NCBI RefSeq assembly: GCF_046036945.1
Contig: NZ_JBJQOQ010000019.1
Location: forward strand, 29,271 to 93,270
From: Brevibacillus_C sp046036945
Lineage (GTDB): Bacteria > Bacillota > Bacilli > Brevibacillales > Brevibacillaceae
DNA: 64,000 nucleotides
Direction: 5' to 3'
In this document: one piece after another, positions 42,405 through 51,918 of the stretch
Layout of the letters: every line of letters begins with the position of its first letter
Numbering within the stretch: the stretch's first letter is position 1
Notes under the pieces: model-generated
Told to the model about the DNA's origin: nothing
Databases searched by the model: none
What the model saw: only the letters and a program-made list of their open reading frames with translations
Program-made: the position numbers and the translations under genes

Positions 42405-43619
42405 ATGAACTTCGAGTACTCGGATAAGGTAAAAAAGTTGAGAGCGCGATTGTGTGAATTTATGGATGAGATCGTGTATCCGAACGAAAAGGTTTACCAA
42501 CAACAGCTGAATGAAGCCGAAAGTCGCTGGACTGAGCCGCCGATCATGGAGGAGATGAAGGAAAAGGCCAAGGCAGCTGGATTGTGGAACCTGTTTTTGC
42601 CGGAAAGTGATTTTGGCGCTGGGCTTACAAACCTGGAGTATGCACCGCTTTGCGAAATCATGGGGCGTTCCTCCATCGCTCCTGAAGTTTTCAACTGCAG
42701 CGCACCTGATACCGGAAATATGGAGGTTTTGGTTCGCTACGGCACCAAGGAACAACAAGAAGAGTGGCTGTTTCCGCTTCTGGACGGCAAAATTCGCTCC
42801 TGCTTTTCGATGACGGAGCCGGACGTGGCATCTTCGGATGCGACAAATATTCAGGCGAGCATTGTGAGAGACGGCGAGGAATACGTCATTAACGGGCGCA
42901 AGTGGTGGTCGTCCGGCGCGGGAGATCCCAGATGCAAGATCGCAATCGTCATGGGCAAAAGCGACCTGACTGCGGCAAAACATGAGCAGCAGTCGATGAT
43001 TCTCGTTCCGCTGGATACTCCGGGAGTCAAAATAGAACGTTTGCTTCCGGTCTTTGGCTACGATCATGCGCCGCACGGACATGCAGAAATAACGTATGAC
43101 AACGTGCGTGTTCCCGCTTCCAACATGCTGTGGGGAGAGGGGAAGGGATTTGCGATTGCGCAGGGCCGTTTGGGGCCAGGGCGCATACACCACTGCATGC
43201 GACAGATCGGGGTAGCGGAACGAGCGCTCGAACTGATGGCCAACCGAGTAAAAAATCGGGCCGCTTTCGGAAAAACGCTTGCCCAGCAAGGAGTTATTCA
43301 AGAGTGGATCGCACAGTCCCGCGTTGAAATCGAGCAAGCGCGCCTGTTGACGCTGAAAGCTGCCTATATGATGGATACGGTAGGGAACAAACAGGCGAAA
43401 AAGGAGATTTCCATGATAAAAGTGGTGGCGCCCAATGTGGCTCTTCGCGTGCTTGATCGAGCGATTCAGGCATATGGCGGGGCCGGCGTTAGCGATGATT
43501 TCCCGCTGGCTTCGATGTGGGCCCACTCGCGAACGCTGCGCCTTGCAGACGGGCCGGACGAGGTGCACAAGCGGGCCATCGCAAAACTGGAGTTGGCTGA
43601 GTATTCCGATAAGTTGTAA
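42405..43619 (+). CDS. Acyl-CoA dehydrogenase, ACAD10/11-like
   Basis: FAD enzyme of 404 aa acting on CoA esters. It shows FSMTEPDVASSDATN and the FAD/substrate loop YVINGRKWWSSGAG. GRLGPGRIHHCMRQIG and the closing LADGPDEVHKRAIAKLEL are characteristic of the ACAD10/ACAD11 and bacterial LvaC branch rather than of ordinary short-chain enzymes. In that branch the enzyme removes phosphate from 4-phosphoacyl-CoA made by an APH-fold kinase, and the kinase gene is next. GAGGAGGAGC precedes the ATG. First gene of a ten-gene run. Subfamily call is by motif; activity is inferred. Confidence 0.85.
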   Translation: MNFEYSDKVKKLRARLCEFMDEIVYPNEKVYQQQLNEAESRWTEPPIMEEMKEKAKAAGLWNLFLPESDFGAGLTNLEYAPLCEIMGRSSIAPEVFNCSAPDTGNMEVLVRYGTKEQQEEWLFPLLDGKIRSCFSMTEPDVASSDATNIQASIVRDGEEYVINGRKWWSSGAGDPRCKIAIVMGKSDLTAAKHEQQSMILVPLDTPGVKIERLLPVFGYDHAPHGHAEITYDNVRVPASNMLWGEGKGFAIAQGRLGPGRIHHCMRQIGVAERALELMANRVKNRAAFGKTLAQQGVIQEWIAQSRVEIEQARLLTLKAAYMMDTVGNKQAKKEISMIKVVAPNVALRVLDRAIQAYGGAGVSDDFPLASMWAHSRTLRLADGPDEVHKRAIAKLELAEYSDKL

Positions 43620-43716
43620 GCCATATAAACAAGTCGCCTGGCAGGCGATCGTGGGCGACTGGACAATCCGAATCCGGAAGAGCGTTTGTGCGAAGACGAT
43701 GAAAGGAGGAGCGAAT

Positions 43717-44787
43717 TTGACCCAACGAACACCTCAAGACACCATCCCGGTTCGGCCCGGTGAAGAACTGAATGCCGAAAAGGTAGAGCATTTCTTGCGG
43801 GAACATATTGCCCGGATACCGGATGCGCCGCTTGAAGTGGAGCAATTTCCGGCAGGCCATTCCAATCTGACCTATTTGCTTCGCTGCGGCGACTGGGAAG
43901 CGGTTTTGCGCCGCCCGCCGTTCGGACCGGTTGCCCCGAAGGCCCATGACATGAAGCGGGAAAGCTGGATTTTGTCGCTGATCCACAAAGTGTTTCCGCT
44001 TGCGCCAAAACCGTATGTCTTCTGCGAGGATGACTCCATCGTAGGGGCGCCCTTCTATGTGATGGAACGAAAAAAAGGAATTGTGCTCGATCGCCAGTGG
44101 CCGGAAGGTGTAGAGTGCTCCCCGGAATTATGCCGCCGGATTTCCGAATCAACCGTTGACACGCTCGCCCGGCTTCACTCTCTTGACTGGAAAACAGCGG
44201 GGCTTGGAGCCATCGGACGGCCGGAGGGTTTTATGGAGCGCCAGGTACAGGGGTGGATCGGAAGGTATGAACGGGCGAAGACAGACGACATACCCGTGGT
44301 CGAAAAAACGGCCAGGTGGATGCTGGACCACCTTCCGACATCACCACCAGCCACGATTGTCCACAATGACTTCAAGCTGAATAATATGATCTTTTCCGCG
44401 GCGGATCCGGCAGAAGCGGTCGCCGTGGTGGACTGGGAGATGACGACGATCGGGGATCCGCTTTCCGATGTGGCGATCACGGTCAGCTACTGGGATGAGG
44501 CAGGTGACGCAGAGCAGCTGCGAAACGGTTTCACTTCCGTCACCTCGCTGCCGGGGTTCATTTCACGCCGCGAATTTCTTGAACTGTACGCCGCCAAAAG
44601 CGGTCGCGACCTGAGCGAGATTGATTTTTATCTGACGTATGCGTACTACAAGGTGGCGGTCATCTGCCAACAAATTTTTTATCGCTGGAAAATGGGGCAA
44701 ACCCATGATCCGCGATTTGAACGCCTTGGAGGGGTTGTAGAGAGCCTTATGCATCAAGCGAACCGGATCGCGATGAATGGATTCTAG
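43717..44787 (+). CDS. APH-fold phosphotransferase (LvaA/ACAD10-11 kinase-like)
   Basis: Kinase of 356 aa with the aminoglycoside-phosphotransferase fold. It has FPAGHSNLTYLLRCGDWEAVLRRPP (nucleotide loop and Lys/Arg region; shown here only by its parts GHSNLTYLL and VLRRPPFG), catalytic loop HNDFKLNN (about residue 216) and metal Asp in VDWEMTTIGDP (about 238). The GP-x-x-PKAHDMKRE segment is typical of the branch that phosphorylates 4-hydroxyacyl-CoA. AAAGGAGG (43702-43709) directs the TTG start at 43717; further upstream starts overlap this site. It sits between its presumed partner dehydrogenase and an SDR gene. An antibiotic-resistance role is unlikely. Confidence 0.82.
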   Translation: MTQRTPQDTIPVRPGEELNAEKVEHFLREHIARIPDAPLEVEQFPAGHSNLTYLLRCGDWEAVLRRPPFGPVAPKAHDMKRESWILSLIHKVFPLAPKPYVFCEDDSIVGAPFYVMERKKGIVLDRQWPEGVECSPELCRRISESTVDTLARLHSLDWKTAGLGAIGRPEGFMERQVQGWIGRYERAKTDDIPVVEKTARWMLDHLPTSPPATIVHNDFKLNNMIFSAADPAEAVAVVDWEMTTIGDPLSDVAITVSYWDEAGDAEQLRNGFTSVTSLPGFISRREFLELYAAKSGRDLSEIDFYLTYAYYKVAVICQQIFYRWKMGQTHDPRFERLGGVVESLMHQANRIAMNGF

Positions 44788-44816
44788 CTGTGCCGTAAAA
44801 GAAGAGGAGGGATTCC

Positions 44817-45590
44817 ATGCATATTCAAGAGTTATTTCATCTTGGCGGAAGAGTTGCCATTGTGACGGGAGGAGGACGCGGCCTCGGCGAACAGATTGCG
44901 ATTGGACTGGCAGAAGCCGGCGCTGATGTTGTGGTCTGCTCCCGAAAAAAAGAAGCGTGCGACAGGGTGGCTGATGTGATCAAGCAAGCAGGCAGAGAAA
45001 GCTTGTCGCTGGCGTGCGACGTAACCAATCCGGAAGATGTCCAGCGGGTGGTGGAGGAAACCAAAAGGGTGTTTGGCAAGATCGACATCCTGATTAATAA
45101 TTCGGGGATCTCGTGGGGGGCCCCTTTCGACAGCTACCCGCTAGAAAAATTCAATCAGATTCTGCAGGTAAATGTAACTGGTTTATTTTTAATGTCGCAA
45201 GCAGTTGGACGCGAAATGGTGGCGCAGCAGTACGGACGGATCGTAAACATCGCTTCCGTCGCCGGTCTGGTCGGCAGCGATCCGCGCTACATGAATGCGA
45301 TTGGCTATAACGCCAGCAAAGGAGCCGTAATCTCCTTTACACGAGATTTAGCCGTTAAATGGGCTGATCAGGGGGTTACCGTCAATGCTTTGGCTCCCGG
45401 GTTCTTCCCCAGTAAAATGTCTACCGGCCTTCTGGAAAAATTTGGGGATCGGATTCTTGAACGAACGCCAATGCGCCGATTTGGCGGAGAGAACGACCTG
45501 AAAGGAGCCGCCTTGTTCTTCGCATCCGATGCAGCCAGCTACATAACAGGGCAAGTGCTAGCCGTTGACGGCGGGGTGACGGCGACATAA
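44817..45590 (+). CDS. Short-chain dehydrogenase/reductase (SDR)
   Basis: NAD(P)-dependent oxidoreductase of 257 aa. It has the cofactor motif GGGRGLG (about residues 18-24), NNSGIS, catalytic Ser in IVNIASVAGLVG, YNASKGA (Tyr and Lys), and the end YITGQVLAVDGG. The acidic CSRKKE after strand two contains Arg-Lys, which favours NADP. In the lva-type pathway the matching enzyme (LvaD) interconverts 4-keto and 4-hydroxyacyl-CoA; a 3-hydroxyacyl role is also possible. AGAGGAGGG precedes the ATG 29 bp after the kinase stop. Confidence 0.88.
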   Translation: MHIQELFHLGGRVAIVTGGGRGLGEQIAIGLAEAGADVVVCSRKKEACDRVADVIKQAGRESLSLACDVTNPEDVQRVVEETKRVFGKIDILINNSGISWGAPFDSYPLEKFNQILQVNVTGLFLMSQAVGREMVAQQYGRIVNIASVAGLVGSDPRYMNAIGYNASKGAVISFTRDLAVKWADQGVTVNALAPGFFPSKMSTGLLEKFGDRILERTPMRRFGGENDLKGAALFFASDAASYITGQVLAVDGGVTAT

Positions 45591-45641
45591 CGGACGCATG
45601 TACCTTTCAAATCCTTGAAAAACGGGAAAGGGGGAATTCAC

Positions 45642-47255
45642 ATGGCCCATGTGACTGTTTTTGACGGATTAAGCTACGGGAAGGGAAAAGCCTTCGAGTA
45701 CGACAGGATTTCACTTCCGCAAATGCTCGATCGGACAGCGGATCAATACCCGGATCGGACGGCGATCACGTTCTACCGGCTGCAGTTGAACTACAGGCAT
45801 TTGCAGGACATGACGCGAAAAGTGGCCGCAGCCTTGTCGCAATCCGGAGTCGGAAAAGGCGACAAGGTAGGCATCATGCTGCCCAATTGCCCACAGTATG
45901 TGGCAGCTTTTTACGGCGTCCTGCGGCGGGGAGCCGTCGTCGTGCAGGTGAACCCGAAGTATGCCGAACGGGAGATTGAGTATATCCTGCAGGATTCCGG
46001 TGCCGAGGTGCTGTTTGTCTTCGCCGATCTATACGCCAATGTGCGCAAGATTGCCGGGTATGCCAATCTGAAAAAAGTCATTGTTGTCTCTTTAGCTCCC
46101 GTCAGCCTTGAGCTTGAAGAAAATGCGATCGGATGGGATCGCTTTCTCGATGCAGCTCAGCCTGTACCGGATGAATCGGTCGATCCGGAGGAAGACGTCG
46201 CCGTTTTGCAGTATACGGGAGGAACCACGGGCCGTTCCAAGGGTGCGATGCTGACGCATCGCAATCTGGTTGCCAATGCCCAGCAGGGCAAAGAACTGGG
46301 AAGCGAACAGCCGTTAACCGAGGGAGACAAAATTTTGACCGTCATTCCCCTGTTTCACGTCTATGGAATGACTTGTGGGATGAATCTGGGAATCCTGACC
46401 GCTACCAACGTCATCCTGCTCCCCCGGTTCGACGTACGTGAAGTGTTGGAGACGATTAAAGAGCACAGGCCGACCTATTTCCCCGGTGTCCCGACCATGT
46501 ACGTCGCGCTGAATTCGTATCCGGACGCGGATCAGTACGGAATTGACGCCATCCGGATTTGCAACAGCGGCTCGGCCCCGCTTCCGGTAGAGCTGATGCA
46601 TTCCTTTGAACAAAAGACGGGAGCCAACATGTATGAAGGGTACGGGCTTTCAGAGGCTTCGCCCAGCACCCACTCCAATCCCCGCAACTCCTCGAAAAAA
46701 CCGGGAAGCATCGGTCTGCCGCTGCCCGGTACGGAAGCGCGGATTGTCGACCACGCGACGGGTACGCGAACGCTTCCGATCGGTGAAGTGGGGGAATTGG
46801 TGATACGGGGGCCGCAAGTGATGAAGGGGTATTGGAACATGCCGGCAGAAACCGCAAACGCCATTCGCGACGGCTGGCTCTACACCGGCGACATCGGCAG
46901 AATGGACGAAGACGGATTCTTTTACATTGTCGACCGCAAAAAAGACATGATTATCGTGAGCGGATACAATGTCTATCCGCGGGAAATCGAGGAGGTGCTC
47001 TACATGCACCCCGCTGTCCTGGAAGCGGTGGTTGCCGGCGTGCCCGATGAGTATCGCGGGGAGACGGTAAAGGCGTTTATCGTCCTAAAACCCGGACAAA
47101 GTGCCGCGCCTGAGGAACTCGAAAACTTCTGCCGGCAGCACCTCGCCGCCTTTAAAGTGCCGCGCTTGATCGAATTCCGCGAGTCGCTCCCGAAGACAGC
47201 GGTCGGAAAAATACTGCGCCGGGTATTAGCGGAGGAAGCCAAGAAACAGGGGTGA
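45642..47255 (+). CDS. Acyl-CoA ligase (AMP-forming)
   Basis: Activates a carboxylic acid to its CoA ester with ATP; 537 aa. The AMP-binding motif YTGGTTGRSKGAMLTH is near residue 190. MYEGYGLSEASP and GWLYTGDIGRMDEDGFFYIVDRKKDMI follow, and the catalytic Lys is in PKTAVGKILRR at the C-terminus. It resembles medium/long-chain fatty acid ligases, but family resemblance does not set chain length. It would prime the imported acid for the kinase and dehydrogenase encoded upstream. AAAGGGGGA sets the ATG at 45642. The stop overlaps the permease start. Confidence 0.9.
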   Translation: MAHVTVFDGLSYGKGKAFEYDRISLPQMLDRTADQYPDRTAITFYRLQLNYRHLQDMTRKVAAALSQSGVGKGDKVGIMLPNCPQYVAAFYGVLRRGAVVVQVNPKYAEREIEYILQDSGAEVLFVFADLYANVRKIAGYANLKKVIVVSLAPVSLELEENAIGWDRFLDAAQPVPDESVDPEEDVAVLQYTGGTTGRSKGAMLTHRNLVANAQQGKELGSEQPLTEGDKILTVIPLFHVYGMTCGMNLGILTATNVILLPRFDVREVLETIKEHRPTYFPGVPTMYVALNSYPDADQYGIDAIRICNSGSAPLPVELMHSFEQKTGANMYEGYGLSEASPSTHSNPRNSSKKPGSIGLPLPGTEARIVDHATGTRTLPIGEVGELVIRGPQVMKGYWNMPAETANAIRDGWLYTGDIGRMDEDGFFYIVDRKKDMIIVSGYNVYPREIEEVLYMHPAVLEAVVAGVPDEYRGETVKAFIVLKPGQSAAPEELENFCRQHLAAFKVPRLIEFRESLPKTAVGKILRRVLAEEAKKQG

Positions 47256-48124
47256 TGGAAGTGGAATTATTCTTTCAACAGATCGTCAATGGCCTGGTGC
47301 TCGGCAGTATATACAGCCTGGTAGCCCTCGGCATCACATTGATCTACGGGATCATGCAGCTGCCGAACTTTGCCCACGGTCACCTGTACATGCTGGGGGC
47401 TTACCTGACCCTGTTTATGATGACGATGTACGGATTTCCTTATTGGCCGGCCATTCTCGTCTCGGTAGCAGCGCTTGTCTTGATCGGGATGCTGCTGGAG
47501 CGACTGGTGTTTCGGCCGCTGCAGAACGCCCCCCATATCAACTCGATGATTGCAGCGGTAGGCGTCATGCTGTTTATCGAAGCGATCGCCCGCAAAATGT
47601 GGGGCTCGGATTACCACCGACTCGATTCGCCGTATGAAGATACCATCTCCATATTCGGGCTCACGATCACACAGCAGCGGCTGATCATCATCATCGCCGC
47701 GATCGTGTTGATGATCGGGCTTAACCTGTTCCTGAAACGAACGGTTATCGGCTCGACAATCGAAGCGATGGCGCAAAACCGGGAAGGAGCCTTCCTCGTC
47801 GGGATCAATGCCAACAAGGTATCGCTGCTGACGTTTGGGATCGCGTCCGGGCTGGCAGCTGCCGCAGCATCACTGGCTGCCCCGATCAACCTGGTCTACC
47901 CTTCGATGGGGGCGATGGTGAATCTCAAAGCGTTTGTCATCATCGTCCTGGGAGGGATGGGGAGCATACCCGGTGCGGTACTTGGCGGGTACATCCTCGG
48001 ATTGGCGGAAAGCATTTCAGGGACGTACATCAACAGCGAATACAAGGACCTGGCAGCGTTCGTCATCCTGGTGCTGATCCTGACCGTGAAACCGACTGGG
48101 TTGTTTGCAAAGGAGGCCCGATAA
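47255..48124 (+). CDS. livH: Branched-chain-type ABC transporter permease LivH
   Basis: Membrane permease of 289 aa with about eight helices, member of the hydrophobic amino acid transporter (HAAT) family. It has QQIVNGLVLGSIYSLVALG at the start, LPNFAHGHLYMLGAY, AMAQNREGAFLVGIN and IIVLGGMGSIPGAVLGGYIL. Substrates of such systems include branched amino acids, amides, urea and aromatic or aliphatic acids. Joined to an acyl-CoA ligase operon, it probably imports the operon's carboxylate substrate. The ATG overlaps the ligase stop; GTG 47252 is an alternative. Confidence 0.92.
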   Translation: MEVELFFQQIVNGLVLGSIYSLVALGITLIYGIMQLPNFAHGHLYMLGAYLTLFMMTMYGFPYWPAILVSVAALVLIGMLLERLVFRPLQNAPHINSMIAAVGVMLFIEAIARKMWGSDYHRLDSPYEDTISIFGLTITQQRLIIIIAAIVLMIGLNLFLKRTVIGSTIEAMAQNREGAFLVGINANKVSLLTFGIASGLAAAAASLAAPINLVYPSMGAMVNLKAFVIIVLGGMGSIPGAVLGGYILGLAESISGTYINSEYKDLAAFVILVLILTVKPTGLFAKEAR

Positions 48125-48125
48125 T

Positions 48126-49160
48126 ATGAAAAAAAATCCGGTATATCACCGGGTTTCAAAACTTGCGGTCCCCGTGCTGATCCTGTTTGCCGCGGCAATT
48201 CCCCTGCTCACTTCCAATACCTATTACCTGGATATTTTTGTAAAAATATTTATTTGGACGATCGCTGTCAGCGGCATGAACATCATCGCCGGATACACCG
48301 GACAGTTGTCATTGGCACACGCCGGTTTTTTCGGCATCGGGGCGTATGCATTCGGTCTATTGATGACGAAGGCGGAAATGCCATTTCTCCCTTCACTTGC
48401 GATCGCCGTTGTGCTGACCGGGCTTATAGGCAGTGTCGTGGGACTTATCTCGCTTCGCTTGAAAGGACATTACTTTGCGATTTTTTCTCTCTGTGTCGGC
48501 GTCATCATCCTGCTGATCATCGAGAAGTGGGAATCGCTGACAGAAGGGGTCCGCGGATTGCTCGGCATTCCATCTCCGAGTATCGGATCGTTTGAATTTG
48601 CGAACATTTCAGCCCAGTACTACTTGATTCTATTCTTCCTTATGCTGACGTTTTTTGTGAACCGCCGGGTGGTTCATTCGCTGGTCGGGCGAACGTTCCT
48701 CTCGATCCGGAACAGCGAAGAACTGGCGGAAGCGGTTGGCATCAACGTCATGCAGAGCAAAATCCTCGCCTTTGTCTACTCGACCGTACTGGCCGGTTTG
48801 GCAGGAGCTTTGTATGCGGGGTATATCCGCTTTCTGGGACCTGATATCGCCAATGTGGAGCACACGTTCGACATGCTGCTGTACTTGTTGGTCGGCGGAA
48901 TCGGCACGCTCTGGGGACCGTTGGTTGGAACCGCGCTGGTGACCGTCTTGATGCAATGGCTGCAATCCTGGCAGGAGTACCGCATGATCGTTTTCGGTCC
49001 CATTCTCGTCATTCTCGTGATGTTCCTCCCGTACGGCATTATCGGAGCTTTTGTCCGGCGAAAAATGAAACGGCAGTGGGAGCAGGAAATGCAAGAAAAT
49101 TCCATTGAACGGCCGGGGATGCGGGACCAGCGGCTCGCGGGAGGGGAACTGGATGTTTAA
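48126..49160 (+). CDS. livM: Branched-chain-type ABC transporter permease LivM
   Basis: Second membrane permease, 344 aa, with about nine helices. Typical LivM segments are AVSGMNIIAGYTGQLSLAHA, GFFGIGAYAFGLL, LRLKGHYFAIFSLCVGVI, RNSEELAEAVGINVM and GGIGTLWGPLVGTALV. AGGAGG (48111-48116) precedes the ATG at 48126. The C-terminal tail is longer and more charged than usual (RKMKRQWEQEMQE) and overlaps the start of the next gene. Confidence 0.92.
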   Translation: MKKNPVYHRVSKLAVPVLILFAAAIPLLTSNTYYLDIFVKIFIWTIAVSGMNIIAGYTGQLSLAHAGFFGIGAYAFGLLMTKAEMPFLPSLAIAVVLTGLIGSVVGLISLRLKGHYFAIFSLCVGVIILLIIEKWESLTEGVRGLLGIPSPSIGSFEFANISAQYYLILFFLMLTFFVNRRVVHSLVGRTFLSIRNSEELAEAVGINVMQSKILAFVYSTVLAGLAGALYAGYIRFLGPDIANVEHTFDMLLYLLVGGIGTLWGPLVGTALVTVLMQWLQSWQEYRMIVFGPILVILVMFLPYGIIGAFVRRKMKRQWEQEMQENSIERPGMRDQRLAGGELDV

Positions 49161-49923
49161 AGCGGAGAAGTTGACGAAGCGTTTCGGCGGCAATACGGCT
49201 GTCAATGCCGTTGATTTTACCATCAACCATGGTGAAATTACCGCGATCATCGGGCCGAACGGGGCGGGAAAGACGACATTTTTCCATTTGATCAGCGGGT
49301 TCCACAGGCCTACCTCCGGCCGATTGCTGCTTGAAGGCAGGGACGTAACCAAAAAGCCGCCTTATCATATGGCGAAAATAGGGGTAGCCCGCACATTTCA
49401 GACCACGAAACTGTTTGCCGAGGCCACCGTCATCGACAACCTGATGATCGGTCATCGGCTGCGGACCAGAAGCGGTTTTTGGGATGCCGTGATTCGGACC
49501 AGGCGTTACCGGACAGAAGAAGCGGCATGCCGGGAGAGGGCGCTGCAAGTGCTCGATTTTGTCGGAGCCTCTGATCTGGCCAACCGGCCGGTGGCAAGTA
49601 TTCCGCAGGAAGCGCAGAAGAGAGTAGCAATCGCATTGGCATTGTCTACAGATCCAAAACTCGTGCTGTTGGACGAACCGGCAGCCGGCATTAATGCGGA
49701 TGAGACAAGCGGTCTTGCCGATCTGATCAAAAAAATGAAACGAGCGGGTCTTACAGTTTGCATCATCGAGCACAAGATGCAGATGATCATGAACCTTGCC
49801 GACAGAATCATGGTCCTCAACCAGGGGGCGAAGATTGCGGAAGGCACACCGGAAGAAATCAGCCGAAATGAATCAGTGATTGAAGCATACCTGGGAGGTG
49901 CCCGCGATGCTCAAACTCGTTGA
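49153..49923 (+). CDS. livG: Branched-chain-type ABC transporter ATPase LivG
   Basis: ATPase of 256 aa. Walker A GPNGAGKTT, the LivG-specific RTFQTTKLF after the Q-loop, Walker B LVLLDEPAAGIN and the switch His in IIEHKMQMIM are intact. The signature motif is altered: VASIPQEAQKRVAIALAL replaces the usual LSYGQQRRLEIARAL, so the canonical L-S-x-G-Q core is lost here. A partner site from LivF could compensate, since one composite site often suffices. GGGAGGGGAA selects ATG 49153. It overlaps livM and livF. Confidence 0.9.
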   Translation: MFKAEKLTKRFGGNTAVNAVDFTINHGEITAIIGPNGAGKTTFFHLISGFHRPTSGRLLLEGRDVTKKPPYHMAKIGVARTFQTTKLFAEATVIDNLMIGHRLRTRSGFWDAVIRTRRYRTEEAACRERALQVLDFVGASDLANRPVASIPQEAQKRVAIALALSTDPKLVLLDEPAAGINADETSGLADLIKKMKRAGLTVCIIEHKMQMIMNLADRIMVLNQGAKIAEGTPEEISRNESVIEAYLGGARDAQTR

Positions 49924-50614
49924 TGTTTCCGTCAGGTACGGCAGCTTCAAAGCGCTTCATTCCATCAACCTGGAGATAAACGAAGGGGAACTCGTCGTCC
50001 TGCTTGGAGCGAACGGCGCGGGAAAAAGCACTATCTTTCGGACGATCAGCGGCCTGGTAAAGCCGGCTTCGGGCGAACTTCATTTTCACGGGAAGCAGAT
50101 CGGGGGATGGTCGCCGGACCGGATTGTCAGAGCCGGAATCGCCCAGTGCCCGGAAGGCAGAAAGCTTTTTCTGGAAATGTCCGTCGTAAAAAATCTCATC
50201 CTGGGCGGCTTTGTACACCGCAAGGACAAAGCGGAGCAGGCGAGGTCATTGCAGCGCATGTTTGAATTGTTTCCCATCTTGTATGAGAAAAAAGACCAGG
50301 CTGCAGGCTCTCTGAGCGGCGGCCAGCAGCAAATGGTCGCCATCGCCCGCGCTTTAATGGCAAGACCGAAACTGCTGCTGCTCGATGAGCCTTCCATCGG
50401 ACTGGCTCCCCTGGTCGTAGAACAAATGTTTCAGACCATCGCCGACATCAATCGCAGCGGAACGAGCGTCCTGCTCGCGGAGCAAAATGCACATGCCGCT
50501 CTGCAGATTGCCCACCGCGGCTACATCATCGAGAACGGCCGGCTTGTTTTGGAAGGGTCAAGCGGCAGATTGCAAAACAATGAAGAAGTCAGACGGGCAT
50601 ACTTGGGTGCCTGA
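49907..50614 (+). CDS. livF: Branched-chain-type ABC transporter ATPase LivF
   Basis: Second ATPase, 235 aa. Walker A GANGAGKST, Q-loop AQCPEGRKLFLEMSV (typical of LivF), signature LSGGQQQMVAIARALM, Walker B LLLLDEPSIGLAP and switch region LLAEQNAHAAL. GGGAGGTG (49892-49899) gives the ATG at 49907, inside the livG reading frame. All motifs are canonical, in contrast to LivG. Confidence 0.93.
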   Translation: MLKLVDVSVRYGSFKALHSINLEINEGELVVLLGANGAGKSTIFRTISGLVKPASGELHFHGKQIGGWSPDRIVRAGIAQCPEGRKLFLEMSVVKNLILGGFVHRKDKAEQARSLQRMFELFPILYEKKDQAAGSLSGGQQQMVAIARALMARPKLLLLDEPSIGLAPLVVEQMFQTIADINRSGTSVLLAEQNAHAALQIAHRGYIIENGRLVLEGSSGRLQNNEEVRRAYLGA

Positions 50615-50652
50615 CGGGTGAAAGATCAATGGGAACAGAAGGAGAGGGTCAA

Positions 50653-51867
50653 ATGAAAAGTAAACGGAATGTACTGCTTGCCTTGTCTGCCGCTGCTTCA
50701 CTGTTCTTTCTGACGGCGTGCGGCAACCAGGCCGCTTCAGGCGGTGAAAGCGCAGGCAGCGGCGGGAGCGGGCAAGCAAGAGAAGTTGCCATCGGTTGGT
50801 CCGGACCTCAGAGCGGCGGCCAAGCCCTTTATGGAAAAAACACATTGAATGGCTTGCAAATGGCAATCGATGACATTAACGCCGCTGGCGGAATCAAGGT
50901 AGGATCAGATACGGTGAAACTGAAGCTGGAAGCGCTGGATGACAAGTACCTCCCAAACGAAACGGCGACCAATGCCCGCCGGCTGAGATCTGAAAACAAA
51001 GCGACCATTATCTTTACTCCGCATTCGGGCGGTGTATTTGCCCTGCAAACCTTCAACGTGCAAGAAAAATTCCTGATCGCGGCCTATACCAGCGAGCCAA
51101 AAGTGACGGAAGCCAAAAACCCCCTGACCGTCCGGATCCCTCCCAGCTATGACAACTATCCGAAAACCTTCTCGGAAGAAACGATGAACCGCTTTGGCAA
51201 AAAGGCAGCTCTCGTACCTGGCACCCACCAGTATGCCAAAGATTGGAGCGCCCTGTTTAAACAGACTTGGACCGGGCTGGGCGGGGAAATCGTGGCGGAA
51301 AATCCGGTGGACTACAATAAAGAAAGCGATTTCGCCCCTGCTGTGACGAAGGCGCTTGCCGCAAAGCCCGATGTGCTGTTTGTCGGCGGCGCTTCCCAGC
51401 CGACGGCACTGGTGATCAAAGCCGCGCGTGATCAGGGGTTTCACGGCGGAATCATCGTAATGGACCAGGCAAAAGTAGAAGAGATGGAACCGATTTTGAA
51501 AGATCCGAACATGTTGGAAGGTTTTATCGGGGTGAATCCCGCTTCCTTGCATCCGACCGAGGGGACAAAAAAATTCGTAGAAAGGTACAAAGAGAAGTTT
51601 GGGGCGGACAAAGTCCCTACCTCTGAAGTGGCGTACCACTACATGGCTATGCACGTATTCGCCAAGGCGATGGAACTGGCGGGAACGACGGATGATGCCG
51701 CTGCTATCCGCGCGAAGCTCGATGAGGCTTGCAAACAGCTCTCTGATGACGACTTGCCGTCGCTGGCCAAAGGCTTCTCAGAAGACGGAGCGCTGATCGT
51801 CATTCCGCGTGCAACAACCATGAAAGAGGGCAAATTCGTACAAATTCCACTTCCTGTCAAAGAGTGA
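50653..51867 (+). CDS. ABC transporter substrate-binding lipoprotein, LivK-type
   Basis: Extracellular receptor of 404 aa for the adjacent ABC importer. A lipoprotein signal ends FFLTAC (about Cys24), followed by a Ser/Gly linker. The periplasmic-binding fold type I follows with REVAIGWSGPQSGGQALYG, GLQMAIDDINAAGGIKV, and LFVGGASQPTALVIKAARDQ in the second lobe. Leu/Ile/Val receptors usually have a Ser-Thr pair for the amino group; this is not apparent, which agrees with a non-amino-acid ligand. GGAGAGGG (50641-50648) supports the ATG at 50653. Confidence 0.9.
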   Translation: MKSKRNVLLALSAAASLFFLTACGNQAASGGESAGSGGSGQAREVAIGWSGPQSGGQALYGKNTLNGLQMAIDDINAAGGIKVGSDTVKLKLEALDDKYLPNETATNARRLRSENKATIIFTPHSGGVFALQTFNVQEKFLIAAYTSEPKVTEAKNPLTVRIPPSYDNYPKTFSEETMNRFGKKAALVPGTHQYAKDWSALFKQTWTGLGGEIVAENPVDYNKESDFAPAVTKALAAKPDVLFVGGASQPTALVIKAARDQGFHGGIIVMDQAKVEEMEPILKDPNMLEGFIGVNPASLHPTEGTKKFVERYKEKFGADKVPTSEVAYHYMAMHVFAKAMELAGTTDDAAAIRAKLDEACKQLSDDDLPSLAKGFSEDGALIVIPRATTMKEGKFVQIPLPVKE

Positions 51868-51918
51868 CGGGTGGATTGCAAGCGCCAGGATGAGCTATAG
51901 AAAAAAGGAGACGATACC

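Noticed and set aside
42144..43568. Minus-strand open frame of 474 codons opposite the first acyl-CoA dehydrogenase gene
   Set aside because: It lies antisense to a clear gene, has no ribosome site or family motif, and its residue make-up is that of a shadow frame.
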